A model generated the notes under the pieces. The model did not search any database, was not told the DNA's origin, and was given only the letters and a program-made list of their open reading frames with translations. Both the position numbers and the translations under genes were made by a program. From Moraxellaceae bacterium (GTDB lineage: Bacteria; Pseudomonadota; Gammaproteobacteria; Pseudomonadales; Moraxellaceae): a DNA stretch of 22,148 nt. Shown here piece after piece: positions 1-6,544 of this stretch. Numbering within the stretch: the stretch's first letter is position 1; each line of letters starts with the position of its first letter. The stretch is from contig JACKNZ010000029.1 of assembly GCA_024234595.1 (NCBI GenBank), forward strand, positions 1 through 22,148, read 5' to 3'.

Positions 1-23
1 GTTCACTGTTCACTGTTCACTGT
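1..23. repeat. 7-bp tandem repeat (GTTCACT), three units
   Basis: The window opens with the unit GTTCACT three times head to tail plus a partial fourth unit (GT). The array may extend to the left of the window edge. It ends about 12 bases before the start codon of the EcsC-family gene and directly abuts its ribosome binding site (AAGAGG). Copy-number change here could alter the leader of that gene, but this is only inferred. Confidence 0.7.
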
Positions 24-35
24 AAAGAGGTAATT

Positions 36-869
36 ATGTCCTACGAACAGCAACAAATTAAAGCTATTCAACATTGGCAAGGACAAAGCCCCAAATTAAC
101 GTCTGTCTTAGCAGGTATGATATCTGCGCCAGCGGTTAAACTGGTAGATATGGTGATTCCTGATAGTGCCATTCAGATTGCCCTAGAAGCGGCTTGTGCA
201 GTGGGCGAAAAATTAACTAATCCACAGTCCGTGTTAGAGCAAGCGCAAGTGGCACAAATAGGCGATTTATTTTATGCCAATTTGCAAATCTGTGATGACT
301 TGGCCAACAAAACCCATGACCGTGCTATTGCGATGGCTGCCGCCGAAGGTGGGGTCACGGGCGCAGGCGGCTTGGTTGGTGTAGCGGTCGATGTGCCAAG
401 TTTAATGACTTTGGCATTAAGAACTATTTATCAAATCGCTTTATGTTATGGTTTTGAGCTCAAAGGCGAAGAAGGGCGGCAAGTAGTGTTACGTGTGTTT
501 AGTTTAGCCAGTGCTAATACCCTCAAAGAAAAAGAATCGGCGTTGTTGAGTCTTATTGCGATTAAACAAATGTTGCAACAACAAACATGGTCACAGATTC
601 AGCAAATCGCTTTTAATACTATGGGTAAAGAAGCCTTGGTGTTCGCGCTTAAAGATTTGGCTGCACAATTAGGTATTAACTTAACTAAGCGCAAAGCCTT
701 AACGATTGTGCCAATGGTGGGTGCTGCAATTGGGGCAGCGGTAAATGCTAGCTTTATTAAAGATGTGGGTTGGGCAGCCCGCCGTACTTTTCAAGAAATG
801 TGGCTGTTACAACATGGTGGACATATACAACAACCGTTATTGATAACAAATACGGCTAAAACTTCCTAA
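36..869 (+). CDS. EcsC family protein
   Basis: A 277-residue protein that I assign to the EcsC family, whose biochemical role is not established (the name comes from Bacillus EcsC, encoded beside the EcsAB transporter). The family-like core is at residues 80-200: a helical stretch with DDLANKTHDRAIAMAAAEGG, then a Gly/Ala/Val-rich hydrophobic segment (105-125) containing DVPSLMTLALRTI, then a region resembling the FELKGEEGRQ block of the family. A second hydrophobic Gly/Ala segment lies at about 225-240 (MVGAAIGAAVNASF). There is no signal peptide, so a cytoplasmic or membrane-associated location is likely. The ATG at 36 is preceded by AAGAGG at suitable spacing. The gene stands alone: the next gene, rplM, begins 251 bases later behind its own leader. 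The family call is fairly firm; the function is unknown. Confidence 0.8.
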   Translation: MSYEQQQIKAIQHWQGQSPKLTSVLAGMISAPAVKLVDMVIPDSAIQIALEAACAVGEKLTNPQSVLEQAQVAQIGDLFYANLQICDDLANKTHDRAIAMAAAEGGVTGAGGLVGVAVDVPSLMTLALRTIYQIALCYGFELKGEEGRQVVLRVFSLASANTLKEKESALLSLIAIKQMLQQQTWSQIQQIAFNTMGKEALVFALKDLAAQLGINLTKRKALTIVPMVGAAIGAAVNASFIKDVGWAARRTFQEMWLLQHGGHIQQPLLITNTAKTS

Positions 870-1004
870 GTTTTAAAGATTTTAGTTGTAAAAAAAGCCT
901 AGCTTGAGTAATATCCGCCTTCTATTTTTTATTGCGAGCATAGTTAGCTAAAAGAGCAATTAGCAGCTCTGATGCAAAAGCTGATTATCTCGCGTTATGA
1001 ATTT

Positions 1005-1033
1005 TTGCAGTGTGCATAAATTCTAAATTTATT
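1005..1033 (+). promoter_or_regulatory. possible sigma70 promoter for rplM-rpsI
   Basis: TTGCAG at 1005-1010 and TTTATT at 1028-1033 are separated by 17 bases, an acceptable but weak -35/-10 pair. It lies about 90 bases upstream of the rplM start. Initiation here would place the interspersed repeat at 1036-1085 in the untranslated leader. In the rest of the gap (870-1004) I see only AT-rich sequence and no clear terminator for the EcsC-family gene. Confidence 0.3.
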
Positions 1034-1035
1034 GT

Positions 1036-1085
1036 AGGGCTTACGCGGCTACCACCCACTGGCTCCCTTGTTTTGCCTAAGTCCT
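1036..1085. repeat. interspersed palindromic repeat, copy A (degenerate)
   Basis: The left end AGGGCTTACGCGGC and the right end GCCTAAGTCCT are imperfect inverted repeats of each other. They match the ends of the better-preserved copies at 4726-4813 and 10476-10537. Left and right arms are about 50 bases apart and the interior core found in the other copies is not recognisable. The copy lies in the leader of rplM and ends 35 bases before its start codon. Confidence 0.5.
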
Positions 1086-1120
1086 GTTTTAGTATGTCAT
1101 TTGAGAAAGGCGTTGTAGCA

Positions 1121-1549
1121 ATGAAAACGTTCAGTGCGAAGCCGGAGACGGTTAAGCGTGACTGGTATGTAGTTGACGCATCAGGCAAGACTCTCGGTCG
1201 TTTAGCTTCCGAAATCGCTAGCCGTTTGCGTGGCAAACACAAACCAGAATACACCCCACATGTTGATACAGGTGATTATATTGTTGTAGTAAATGCAAGT
1301 AACTTGGTTGTTACTGGCAACAAAGGACAACAAAAAATGTATTGGCGTCACACTGAGTTCCCTGGTGGTATTAAAGGCGTAAACTTTAATAAGTTAATTG
1401 CCAAAAAACCTGAACTCGTGTTAGAAACAGCTGTTAAAGGTATGTTGCCTAAAGGTCCTTTGGGTTATGCCATGTTTAACAAATTAAAAGTGTATGGCGG
1501 CGCAGAGCATCCACATGCAGCGCAACAACCTGTCGCTTTAGACATCTAA
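1121..1549 (+). CDS. rplM: 50S ribosomal protein L13
   Basis: Ribosomal protein L13, 142 residues, the usual bacterial length; an early-assembly protein of the large subunit. The sequence begins MKTFSAKPETVKRDWYVVDA and contains the family blocks GKTLGRLASEIASRLRGKHK, YTPHVDTGDYIVVVNA, VTGNKGQQK, GMLPKGPLG and the C-terminal HAAQQPVALDI, all very close to E. coli L13. The open frame extends upstream to 1010, but the ATG at 1121 gives the conserved N-terminus and has GAAAGG ten bases upstream, so it is taken as the start. rpsI follows after 10 bases, the standard rplM-rpsI operon. The roughly 85-base leader contains a degenerate interspersed repeat (1036-1085). Confidence 0.97.
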   Translation: MKTFSAKPETVKRDWYVVDASGKTLGRLASEIASRLRGKHKPEYTPHVDTGDYIVVVNASNLVVTGNKGQQKMYWRHTEFPGGIKGVNFNKLIAKKPELVLETAVKGMLPKGPLGYAMFNKLKVYGGAEHPHAAQQPVALDI

Positions 1550-1559
1550 TGGGTGAATT

Positions 1560-1952
1560 ATGACAGCAACAACAAACTACGGCACTGGCCGTCGTAAAAC
1601 TGCTACTGCCCGTGTGTTTTTAAAAGCGGGTACTGGTGCTATCACGGTAAATGGTCGTGCCTTAGACGTGTATTTTGCGCGTGAAACAGCACGTATGATT
1701 GTACGTCAGCCTTTAGAGTTGATTGATGGTGCAAACAAGTTTGACATCAACGTTACCGTTGCTGGTGGCGGTATGGGTGGTCAAGCGGGTGCAATTCGTC
1801 ATGGTATCACTCGTGCATTGGTTGAATACGACGAAACCTTAAAAACATCTTTACGTCAGGCTGGTTTTGTAACCCGTGACTCTCGTGAAGTTGAACGTAA
1901 AAAGGTTGGTTTGCGTAAAGCGCGTAAGCGTCCGCAATACTCCAAGCGTTAA
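1560..1952 (+). CDS. rpsI: 30S ribosomal protein S9
   Basis: Ribosomal protein S9, 130 residues, full length; it binds the head of the small subunit and its basic C-terminal tail reaches the P-site tRNA. Family blocks are visible in order: YGTGRRKTATARVFLKAG near the N-terminus, YFARETARMIVRQPLEL, GGGMGGQAGAIRHGITRAL, and the tail RKARKRPQYSKR ending in the conserved Ser-Lys-Arg. It is the second gene of the rplM-rpsI operon, with GGGTGA before the ATG, and is followed after 21 bases by a strong intrinsic terminator. Confidence 0.97.
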   Translation: MTATTNYGTGRRKTATARVFLKAGTGAITVNGRALDVYFARETARMIVRQPLELIDGANKFDINVTVAGGGMGGQAGAIRHGITRALVEYDETLKTSLRQAGFVTRDSREVERKKVGLRKARKRPQYSKR

Positions 1953-1973
1953 TCGTTTTTCGATTATTGTGCA

Positions 1974-2007
1974 ACAATCCCCAGCTTGTCTGGGGATTGT
2001 CGTTTTT
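1974..2007 (+). terminator. rho-independent terminator of rplM-rpsI
   Basis: Perfect 11-bp stem: ACAATCCCCAG at 1974-1984 pairs with CTGGGGATTGT at 1990-2000 around a 5-base loop, followed by CGTTTTT. It separates the ribosomal pair from the bc1 operon. Confidence 0.92.
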
Positions 2008-2074
2008 GTATTAGCAAAAAATCCTGTAAATTAGCATTTCGATACCAAAACCTTTGTGATTTTGTGGTTTTTTC

Positions 2075-2103
2075 TTGTAACAACACGTTAAATTCTTTAG
2101 ACT
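2075..2103 (+). promoter_or_regulatory. possible sigma70 promoter for petABC
   Basis: TTGTAA at 2075-2080 and TAGACT at 2098-2103 lie 17 bases apart, about 75 bases upstream of the petA start and downstream of the rpsI terminator. Both hexamers are imperfect, so this is the best candidate in the gap rather than a firm call. Confidence 0.35.
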
Positions 2104-2176
2104 TGCGAAGTTTTTTGGTGGGCTTTGTAGTAACAAACTGCACGGCCTCTTTGTGCTTGTGTTGGGGAGTACGTAG

Positions 2177-2758
2177 ATGAGTACTGACGGCGTAAATCAT
2201 AGTCGCCGACGGATGCTAATTGGCACTACCGCTGCCGTTGGGGCAGTAGGGGCAGCCTTTGTAGCCACTCCGTTTGTGAAATCGTGGAGTCCAAGTGCCA
2301 AGGCAAAAGCTGCTGGGGCACCTATTACCGCGGATTTAAGTAAATTAGAACCAGGCCAACAAATGGTGGTTGAATGGCGAGGCAAACCTGTATGGGTGGT
2401 GCGTCGTACACAAGAAGCCTTGGCTGATTTAAAGAAAGTCGCAGGGGATTTACGCGACCCAGATTCAGCCGAGTCTGTGCAGCCAGATTTTGCGAAAAAT
2501 GAACATCGTTCCATTAAGCCTGAATATGTAGTTTTGGTGGGGATTTGTACGCATTTGGGCTGCTCACCAACGTATCGTCCAGAAGTGGCTCCTGCAGATT
2601 TGGGGCAAAGCTGGCGTGGTGGTTTCTTTTGTCCATGTCATGGTTCTACTTATGATATGGCAGGTCGAGTGTATAAAGGGGTTCCTGCACCCTTAAACTT
2701 AGAAGTTCCACCCTATAAATATTTGAGTGACAGTGTTGTTCTCATCGGGGAGGCATAA
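2177..2758 (+). CDS. petA: ubiquinol-cytochrome c reductase, Rieske iron-sulfur subunit
   Basis: Rieske 2Fe-2S subunit of the cytochrome bc1 complex, 193 residues, which takes the first electron from ubiquinol at the Qo site and passes it to cytochrome c1. The N-terminus carries a twin-arginine-type motif (SRRRMLIG, residues 9-16) before a hydrophobic anchor (about 14-33), as expected for a Tat-exported, membrane-tethered periplasmic domain. The cluster-binding boxes are intact: CTHLGC at 124-129 and CPCHGS at 152-157, giving Cys124/His126 and Cys152... more precisely the ligand pairs Cys-His in each box, plus Cys129 and Cys154 for the disulfide that supports the fold. The start at 2177 has GGGGAG 6 bases upstream. 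The stop codon overlaps the petB start by one base. Confidence 0.96.
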   Translation: MSTDGVNHSRRRMLIGTTAAVGAVGAAFVATPFVKSWSPSAKAKAAGAPITADLSKLEPGQQMVVEWRGKPVWVVRRTQEALADLKKVAGDLRDPDSAESVQPDFAKNEHRSIKPEYVVLVGICTHLGCSPTYRPEVAPADLGQSWRGGFFCPCHGSTYDMAGRVYKGVPAPLNLEVPPYKYLSDSVVLIGEA

Positions 2759-3990
2759 TGAATAAGTTAATGTCTAATTTGATGTCATGGGTTGATGCGC
2801 GTTTTCCAGCGACCGAGACCTATGAATATCATATGTCTAAATACTATGCCCCAAAGAATTTTAACTTTTGGTATTTCTTTGGTGTGTTGTCAATGGTGGT
2901 TTTGGTTAACCAATTATTGACAGGCTTTTGGTTGACCATGATGTATAGCCCCACCGCAGAAGGTGCATTCGATTCTATCGAATACATTATGCGTGATGTG
3001 GAGTACGGTTGGTTAATTCGTTATATGCACTCTACAGGTGCTTCAGCCTTCTTTGTGGTTGTGTATTTACATATGTTCCGTGGCTTACTCTACGGTTCTT
3101 ATCAAAAACCACGCGAATTGGTGTGGCTGATTGGTATGGGTATTTATTTGTGTTTAATGGCTGAAGGTTTTTTTGGTTATTTATTACCTTGGGGTAATAT
3201 GTCCTATTGGGGCGCACAAGTTATTCTTAACCTAGCGGGTGCTATCCCTGTGGTAGGAGATGCCTTAGTGACTTGGGTGCGCGGTGACTATGTACTCTCG
3301 GGGGCAACCTTAAACCGCTTTTTTGCAATCCATGTCGCGGTGATTCCTTTAATTCTTGTTGGTCTTGTGTTTATGCATTTAGTGGCCTTACACCATGTTG
3401 GCTCTAATAATCCTGATGGCGTGGACATTAAAAAGGTCAAGGGTAAAGATGGTATTCCATTAGATGGTATTGCGTTCCATCCTTACTACACAGTGCATGA
3501 CTTGGTTGGTATAGTTGTCTTCTTGTTTATTTTCTCTTTGGTGATTTTCTTCTTCCCTGATGGGGGGGGGTATTTCTTAGAGAAGCCAAACTTTGACCCT
3601 GCTAACTCTTTAAAAACGCCAGAGCATATTGCCCCAGTGTGGTATTACACGCCGTTTTATGCCATTTTGCGCGCGGTACCCTCTAAGTTAGGTGGTGTTA
3701 TTGCCATGGGTGGTGCGATTGCTATTCTCTTTGTGTTGCCGTGGTTGGATAAAAGTCCAGTGAAGTCTATGCGCTACAAAGGTTGGATGAGTAAAGTGTG
3801 GCTTGGCATTTTTGTGGTGAGTTTTGTGGGTTTGGGTTATTTAGGTGCTGTTCCTGCTGATCCAATTAAAACTGTTATTTCACAAATTTTGACTGTGTTG
3901 TACTTCTTATTCTTCTTATTGATGCCAATTTATACTTCAATAGAGACCTGTAAAGTACCGCCAAAACGTGTGACTGGAGGAAAGCACTAA
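2758..3990 (+). CDS. petB: ubiquinol-cytochrome c reductase, cytochrome b subunit
   Basis: Membrane subunit of the bc1 complex carrying the two b hemes and the Qo and Qi quinone sites; 410 residues, normal for a full-length (not split) proteobacterial cytochrome b. Heme-ligand histidines are His91 and His105 in the second helix (MHSTGASAFFVVVYLH) and His192 and His207 in the fourth (HVAVIPLILVGLVFMH). The spacings are 14 and 15 residues; the extra residue in the second pair is also present, as I recall, in beta/gammaproteobacterial homologs. The Qo loop has PVWY (in IAPVWYYTPF) instead of the mitochondrial PEWY, again typical of this group. SNNPDG follows the fourth helix. The gene overlaps petA by one base and petC by one base, which suggests translational coupling. 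A run of nine G bases near 3563 keeps the frame. Confidence 0.96.
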   Translation: MNKLMSNLMSWVDARFPATETYEYHMSKYYAPKNFNFWYFFGVLSMVVLVNQLLTGFWLTMMYSPTAEGAFDSIEYIMRDVEYGWLIRYMHSTGASAFFVVVYLHMFRGLLYGSYQKPRELVWLIGMGIYLCLMAEGFFGYLLPWGNMSYWGAQVILNLAGAIPVVGDALVTWVRGDYVLSGATLNRFFAIHVAVIPLILVGLVFMHLVALHHVGSNNPDGVDIKKVKGKDGIPLDGIAFHPYYTVHDLVGIVVFLFIFSLVIFFFPDGGGYFLEKPNFDPANSLKTPEHIAPVWYYTPFYAILRAVPSKLGGVIAMGGAIAILFVLPWLDKSPVKSMRYKGWMSKVWLGIFVVSFVGLGYLGAVPADPIKTVISQILTVLYFLFFLLMPIYTSIETCKVPPKRVTGGKH

Positions 3991-4655
3991 TGAAAAAGCT
4001 CTTTTTATTATTCGCTTTAATGCTAAGTCCCGTATTTGCTTTAGCAAGTGGTGGCGGTGGTTGTGGCGCGGTTCATTGCGAAAAGGCTCCTGTTGATTTA
4101 CATAACAAAGAGTCTTTACAAAATGGTGCTAAAGTCTTTATTAGCTACTGTTTGGGTTGTCACAGTGCTAAGTATTTGCGCTATGAGCGTATGGCACAAG
4201 ACTTGGAGATTGATCCCAAATTGGTTGAAGAGTATATGATGTTTACCACCGACAAAATCGGTGATGGCATGGATCCTAAAACCAATAAAAAAGACCAAGC
4301 CAAGTGGTTTGGTAATGCACCACCTGATTTGAGCTTAGAAACTCGTTTGCGTAGTCCAGATTGGGTTTATACTTATTTGTTAAACTTCTATCCAGATGAC
4401 AAACGTCCTTGGGGAGTGAATAACCGCGTATTTAAAGACGTGGCGATGCCTCATGTGTTAGACAGTTTGGAGCAAGAGTTAGGCCCAGAAGGTTACGAAG
4501 AAGCTGTTGGTGATTTGGTCAATTTTATGACTTATATGGCTGAACCAAGCCGCACTGACCGCGAGAGCTTAGGGATTTGGGTATTATTATTCTTAGCCAT
4601 TATGTTTGTGCCAGTGTATTTGCTGAACAAAGAATATTGGAAAGATGTTAAGTAA
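3990..4655 (+). CDS. petC: ubiquinol-cytochrome c reductase, cytochrome c1 subunit
   Basis: Cytochrome c1, 221 residues, which accepts electrons from the Rieske protein and hands them to soluble cytochrome c in the periplasm. A Sec signal peptide (MKKLFLLFALMLSPVFALAS) leads into a Gly-rich mature start. Covalent heme attachment is by CLGCH (Cys54, Cys57, His58), followed by the characteristic SAKYLRYERMA. Met153 in MPHVL is the likely distal heme ligand. One C-terminal membrane helix (about 195-213) ends in a basic tail, the classical anchor of cytochrome c1. The start overlaps the cytochrome b stop by one base and is preceded by GGAGG. The 221-residue length is short compared with mitochondrial c1 but usual for gamma/betaproteobacteria. 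A terminator follows. Confidence 0.96.
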   Translation: MKKLFLLFALMLSPVFALASGGGGCGAVHCEKAPVDLHNKESLQNGAKVFISYCLGCHSAKYLRYERMAQDLEIDPKLVEEYMMFTTDKIGDGMDPKTNKKDQAKWFGNAPPDLSLETRLRSPDWVYTYLLNFYPDDKRPWGVNNRVFKDVAMPHVLDSLEQELGPEGYEEAVGDLVNFMTYMAEPSRTDRESLGIWVLLFLAIMFVPVYLLNKEYWKDVK

Positions 4656-4668
4656 CAACTCTTAAGCA

Positions 4669-4702
4669 AAAAAGGGGTAACCGTAGGTTGCCCTTTTTTT
4701 TG
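4669..4702 (+). terminator. rho-independent terminator of petABC
   Basis: AAAGGGGTAACC and GGTTGCCCTTT flank a 3-base loop (GTA) and form a continuous stem with two G-T wobbles, followed by a T-tract within TTTTTTTTGTG. It lies 14 bases after the petC stop. Confidence 0.85.
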
Positions 4703-4725
4703 TGTTAAAATACGCTAGGATAAAC

Positions 4726-4813
4726 AGGACTTACGCTTTTCACCGAAGTCGTGTTGGTTGAGCGAAGTCGAAACCAAACGCGTAAACAAATAAGCGATAG
4801 CCGCGTAAGCCCT
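4726..4813. repeat. interspersed palindromic repeat, copy B
   Basis: An 88-base element with inverted ends: AGGACTTACGC on the left and GCGTAAGCCCT on the right. Inside is a perfect hairpin TTGGTT-GAGCGAAGTCGA-AACCAA. The core GTTGAGCGA[AG]GTCGAAAC is shared with copy C (10476-10537). There is no coding capacity of its own; the element resembles a REP- or MITE-type non-autonomous repeat. It occupies the sspA leader and ends 48 bases upstream of the sspA start. Confidence 0.75.
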
Positions 4814-4861
4814 AATAAAAATATTTTACAGATAAAATTTAAAAATAAGGAGTGGCCATTC

Positions 4862-5512
4862 ATGGGGTTAGTTAATCGACGTGCTGTAGGCATGACCTTG
4901 TATTCAGATGCCACTGACCACTATAGTCATCGAATTCGTTTTGTGTTGGCTGAAAAAGAAAGTGCCGTAGAAATAATTAGTATTGACCCTCAACATAAGC
5001 CCGAAGACCTTGCAGATTTAAATCCTTACAATACACTGCCAACTTTAGTCGATAGGGATGTGTGTTTGTACGAAACCAAGATTATGATTGAGTATTTAGA
5101 TGAGCGTTTTCCTCATCCTCCTTTACTGGCCTCATATCCTGTTGCGCGTGCATTAACACGGCAATATGCTTATCGGATTGAACGCGATTGGTGTGTATTG
5201 GTGGATACCATTTTGCATGATGAGGATGATGAAAAAGTACTTGCTGCCCGCAAGGAGTTGCGCGAAAGTCTCATTAGTATTGCTCCTATTTTTGCCGAAA
5301 AACCTTATTTTATGAGTGACGAGTTTTCGATGGTGGATGTTATTATGGCACCCATTTTATGGCGTTTGCCTCTGTTGCGTATAGAATTACCCGAGAAACC
5401 TTGTCGCCCCTTGTTGCGTTATATGGATAGGTTATTTGCACGAGAAGCTTTTGTGCAAAGTTTGACCCCAGCCGAAAAAAATATGCGTTATCTAAAAGAG
5501 AAACTATTATGA
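4862..5512 (+). CDS. sspA: stringent starvation protein A (GST-fold RNA polymerase-binding regulator)
   Basis: SspA, 216 residues: a glutathione-S-transferase fold protein that binds RNA polymerase and modulates transcription in stationary phase and stress; it is not an active transferase in studied species. The thioredoxin-like N-terminal domain (about 10-85) contains MTLYSDATDHYSHRIRFVLAEK, NPYNTLPTLVDRD and YETKIMIEYLDERFPHPPLL. The surface motif Pro84-His85-Pro86, important for activity in E. coli SspA, is present at the same residue numbers. The helical C-terminal domain runs from about 92 to 205. The frame is open back to 4751, but the ATG at 4862 has AAGGAG nine bases upstream and gives the family N-terminus. 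The gene shares four bases (ATGA) with sspB, the usual sspA-sspB operon. An interspersed repeat occupies the leader. Confidence 0.95.
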   Translation: MGLVNRRAVGMTLYSDATDHYSHRIRFVLAEKESAVEIISIDPQHKPEDLADLNPYNTLPTLVDRDVCLYETKIMIEYLDERFPHPPLLASYPVARALTRQYAYRIERDWCVLVDTILHDEDDEKVLAARKELRESLISIAPIFAEKPYFMSDEFSMVDVIMAPILWRLPLLRIELPEKPCRPLLRYMDRLFAREAFVQSLTPAEKNMRYLKEKLL

Positions 5513-5931
5513 CTCCTAGTCGTCCTTATTTAGTGCGTGCCATTTATGAATGGTTAGTTGATAACAACGCTACGCCTTATATTTTGATTGATGCTACCCA
5601 TACTTATTCACGAGTGCCTCAACAACACGTCAAAGATGGCAAAATAGTGTTAAATGTTGCTCCTCATGCGGTAAAAGACTTGTTGATTGGCAATGAAGGG
5701 TTGAGCTTTTCGGCGCGTTTTGGTGGTGTGCCGACCAATGTTTCTGCTCCGATGGTGGCCGTGTTGGCGATTTATGCCCGCGAAAATGGTCAGGGGATGT
5801 TTTTTGATAATCATGATGAATTTGATAATCAAGAGCCAGAGCAGCCAGTACTTCAAGAAGTGCCTACAACACAAACAGCAACTGTCTCGGATACCCCGAA
5901 AAAACGTCCTACTTTAACGGTGGTTAAATAG
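5509..5931 (+). CDS. sspB: ClpXP protease specificity-enhancing factor SspB
   Basis: SspB, 140 residues: the adaptor that captures ssrA-tagged and some other substrates and delivers them to ClpXP. The folded substrate-binding domain (about 1-110) has RPYLVRAIYEWLVDNNATPYILIDA, an APHAVKDLLIGNEGLSFSARFGG block and PMVAVLAIYARENGQGM, all close to gammaproteobacterial SspB. A flexible acidic/Gln-rich linker (about 111-130) ends in KKRPTLTVVK, which matches the C-terminal ClpX-docking peptide of E. coli SspB in its final VVK. The start overlaps the sspA stop by four bases. The next gene is convergent and ends 15 bases away, and no clear terminator fits in the gap. Confidence 0.94.
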   Translation: MTPSRPYLVRAIYEWLVDNNATPYILIDATHTYSRVPQQHVKDGKIVLNVAPHAVKDLLIGNEGLSFSARFGGVPTNVSAPMVAVLAIYARENGQGMFFDNHDEFDNQEPEQPVLQEVPTTQTATVSDTPKKRPTLTVVK

Positions 5932-5946
5932 GACGTATCAGCAACA

Positions 5947-6528
5947 TTACTGTAATACCTGTGGATGCTGACTGGCTAACTGGTCACGCATCTGTTGAAT
6001 GCGACGTAACTTTTCTTCGCCTTCGGCAATTTGCTCTGGAGTCATACCACTAGCTTTTGCTTTAGCAATGTCTTGTTGTAAACGGGGTATTTCGGCATCA
6101 GCTGCCTTAACATAGCCTTTGTATAAACGCATATTTTGCCGTGCCTCGTATTGTGCATACAATTTGGGGTCGGCAAGTTCGGCAGCCGTGGCTTTTTCTT
6201 GTTGGTCGGGCGTTTTATCTAAGGGCGGCATACGAGGGTCGCCATTTTTCATTGCCTCTGCCATCGACTTGGCTGCATCGACGTTGCTAGTCGGCATCGG
6301 CAATAAAGGGCTGTCAGTTCCTGTGAATTTGGGCGTTGGTGGCTCGGTAATATCAACAGGTGCTTGAGTGGTATGCAGGGTAGGGGCAATAGACTGCTCA
6401 TTGTCTTGTGTGGTCATGGCTTGAAAAGGGACACTTTTGTGGTCATTCACAAATAAGCTTTGACCAATAAATGCTAAACCGCCTAAGGCAGTCACGCCAA
6501 CAATAAAGCCAATAATCGGTTTTTTCAT
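5947..6528 (-). CDS. hypothetical membrane-anchored protein
   Basis: A 193-residue protein I do not recognise. It has a short basic N-terminus and one hydrophobic segment (about 4-24) that could be an uncleaved anchor or a signal peptide. A Pro/Thr/Ser-rich low-complexity stretch follows (about 45-85), then a charged helical C-terminal half (about 105-190) with heptad-like character (AADAEIPRLQQDIAKAKA, EEKLRRIQQMRDQLAS). This suggests a periplasmic coiled-coil protein tethered to the inner membrane. It starts 16 bases after the end of the upstream isomerase gene on the same strand, so the two are probably co-transcribed, and a role in envelope protein handling is possible by association only. 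A GAGGTG-type site precedes the ATG. Confidence 0.65.
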   Translation of the reverse strand: MKKPIIGFIVGVTALGGLAFIGQSLFVNDHKSVPFQAMTTQDNEQSIAPTLHTTQAPVDITEPPTPKFTGTDSPLLPMPTSNVDAAKSMAEAMKNGDPRMPPLDKTPDQQEKATAAELADPKLYAQYEARQNMRLYKGYVKAADAEIPRLQQDIAKAKASGMTPEQIAEGEEKLRRIQQMRDQLASQHPQVLQ

Positions 6529-6544
6529 GAGACACCTCGTTGTT

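Noticed and set aside
985..1254. 89-residue minus-strand open frame over the rplM start
   Set aside because: It overlaps a certain ribosomal protein gene and its leader repeat, and has no family features or ribosome site.
2197..2514. 105-residue minus-strand open frame inside petA
   Set aside because: Antisense shadow of the Rieske gene; its composition follows from the opposite strand.
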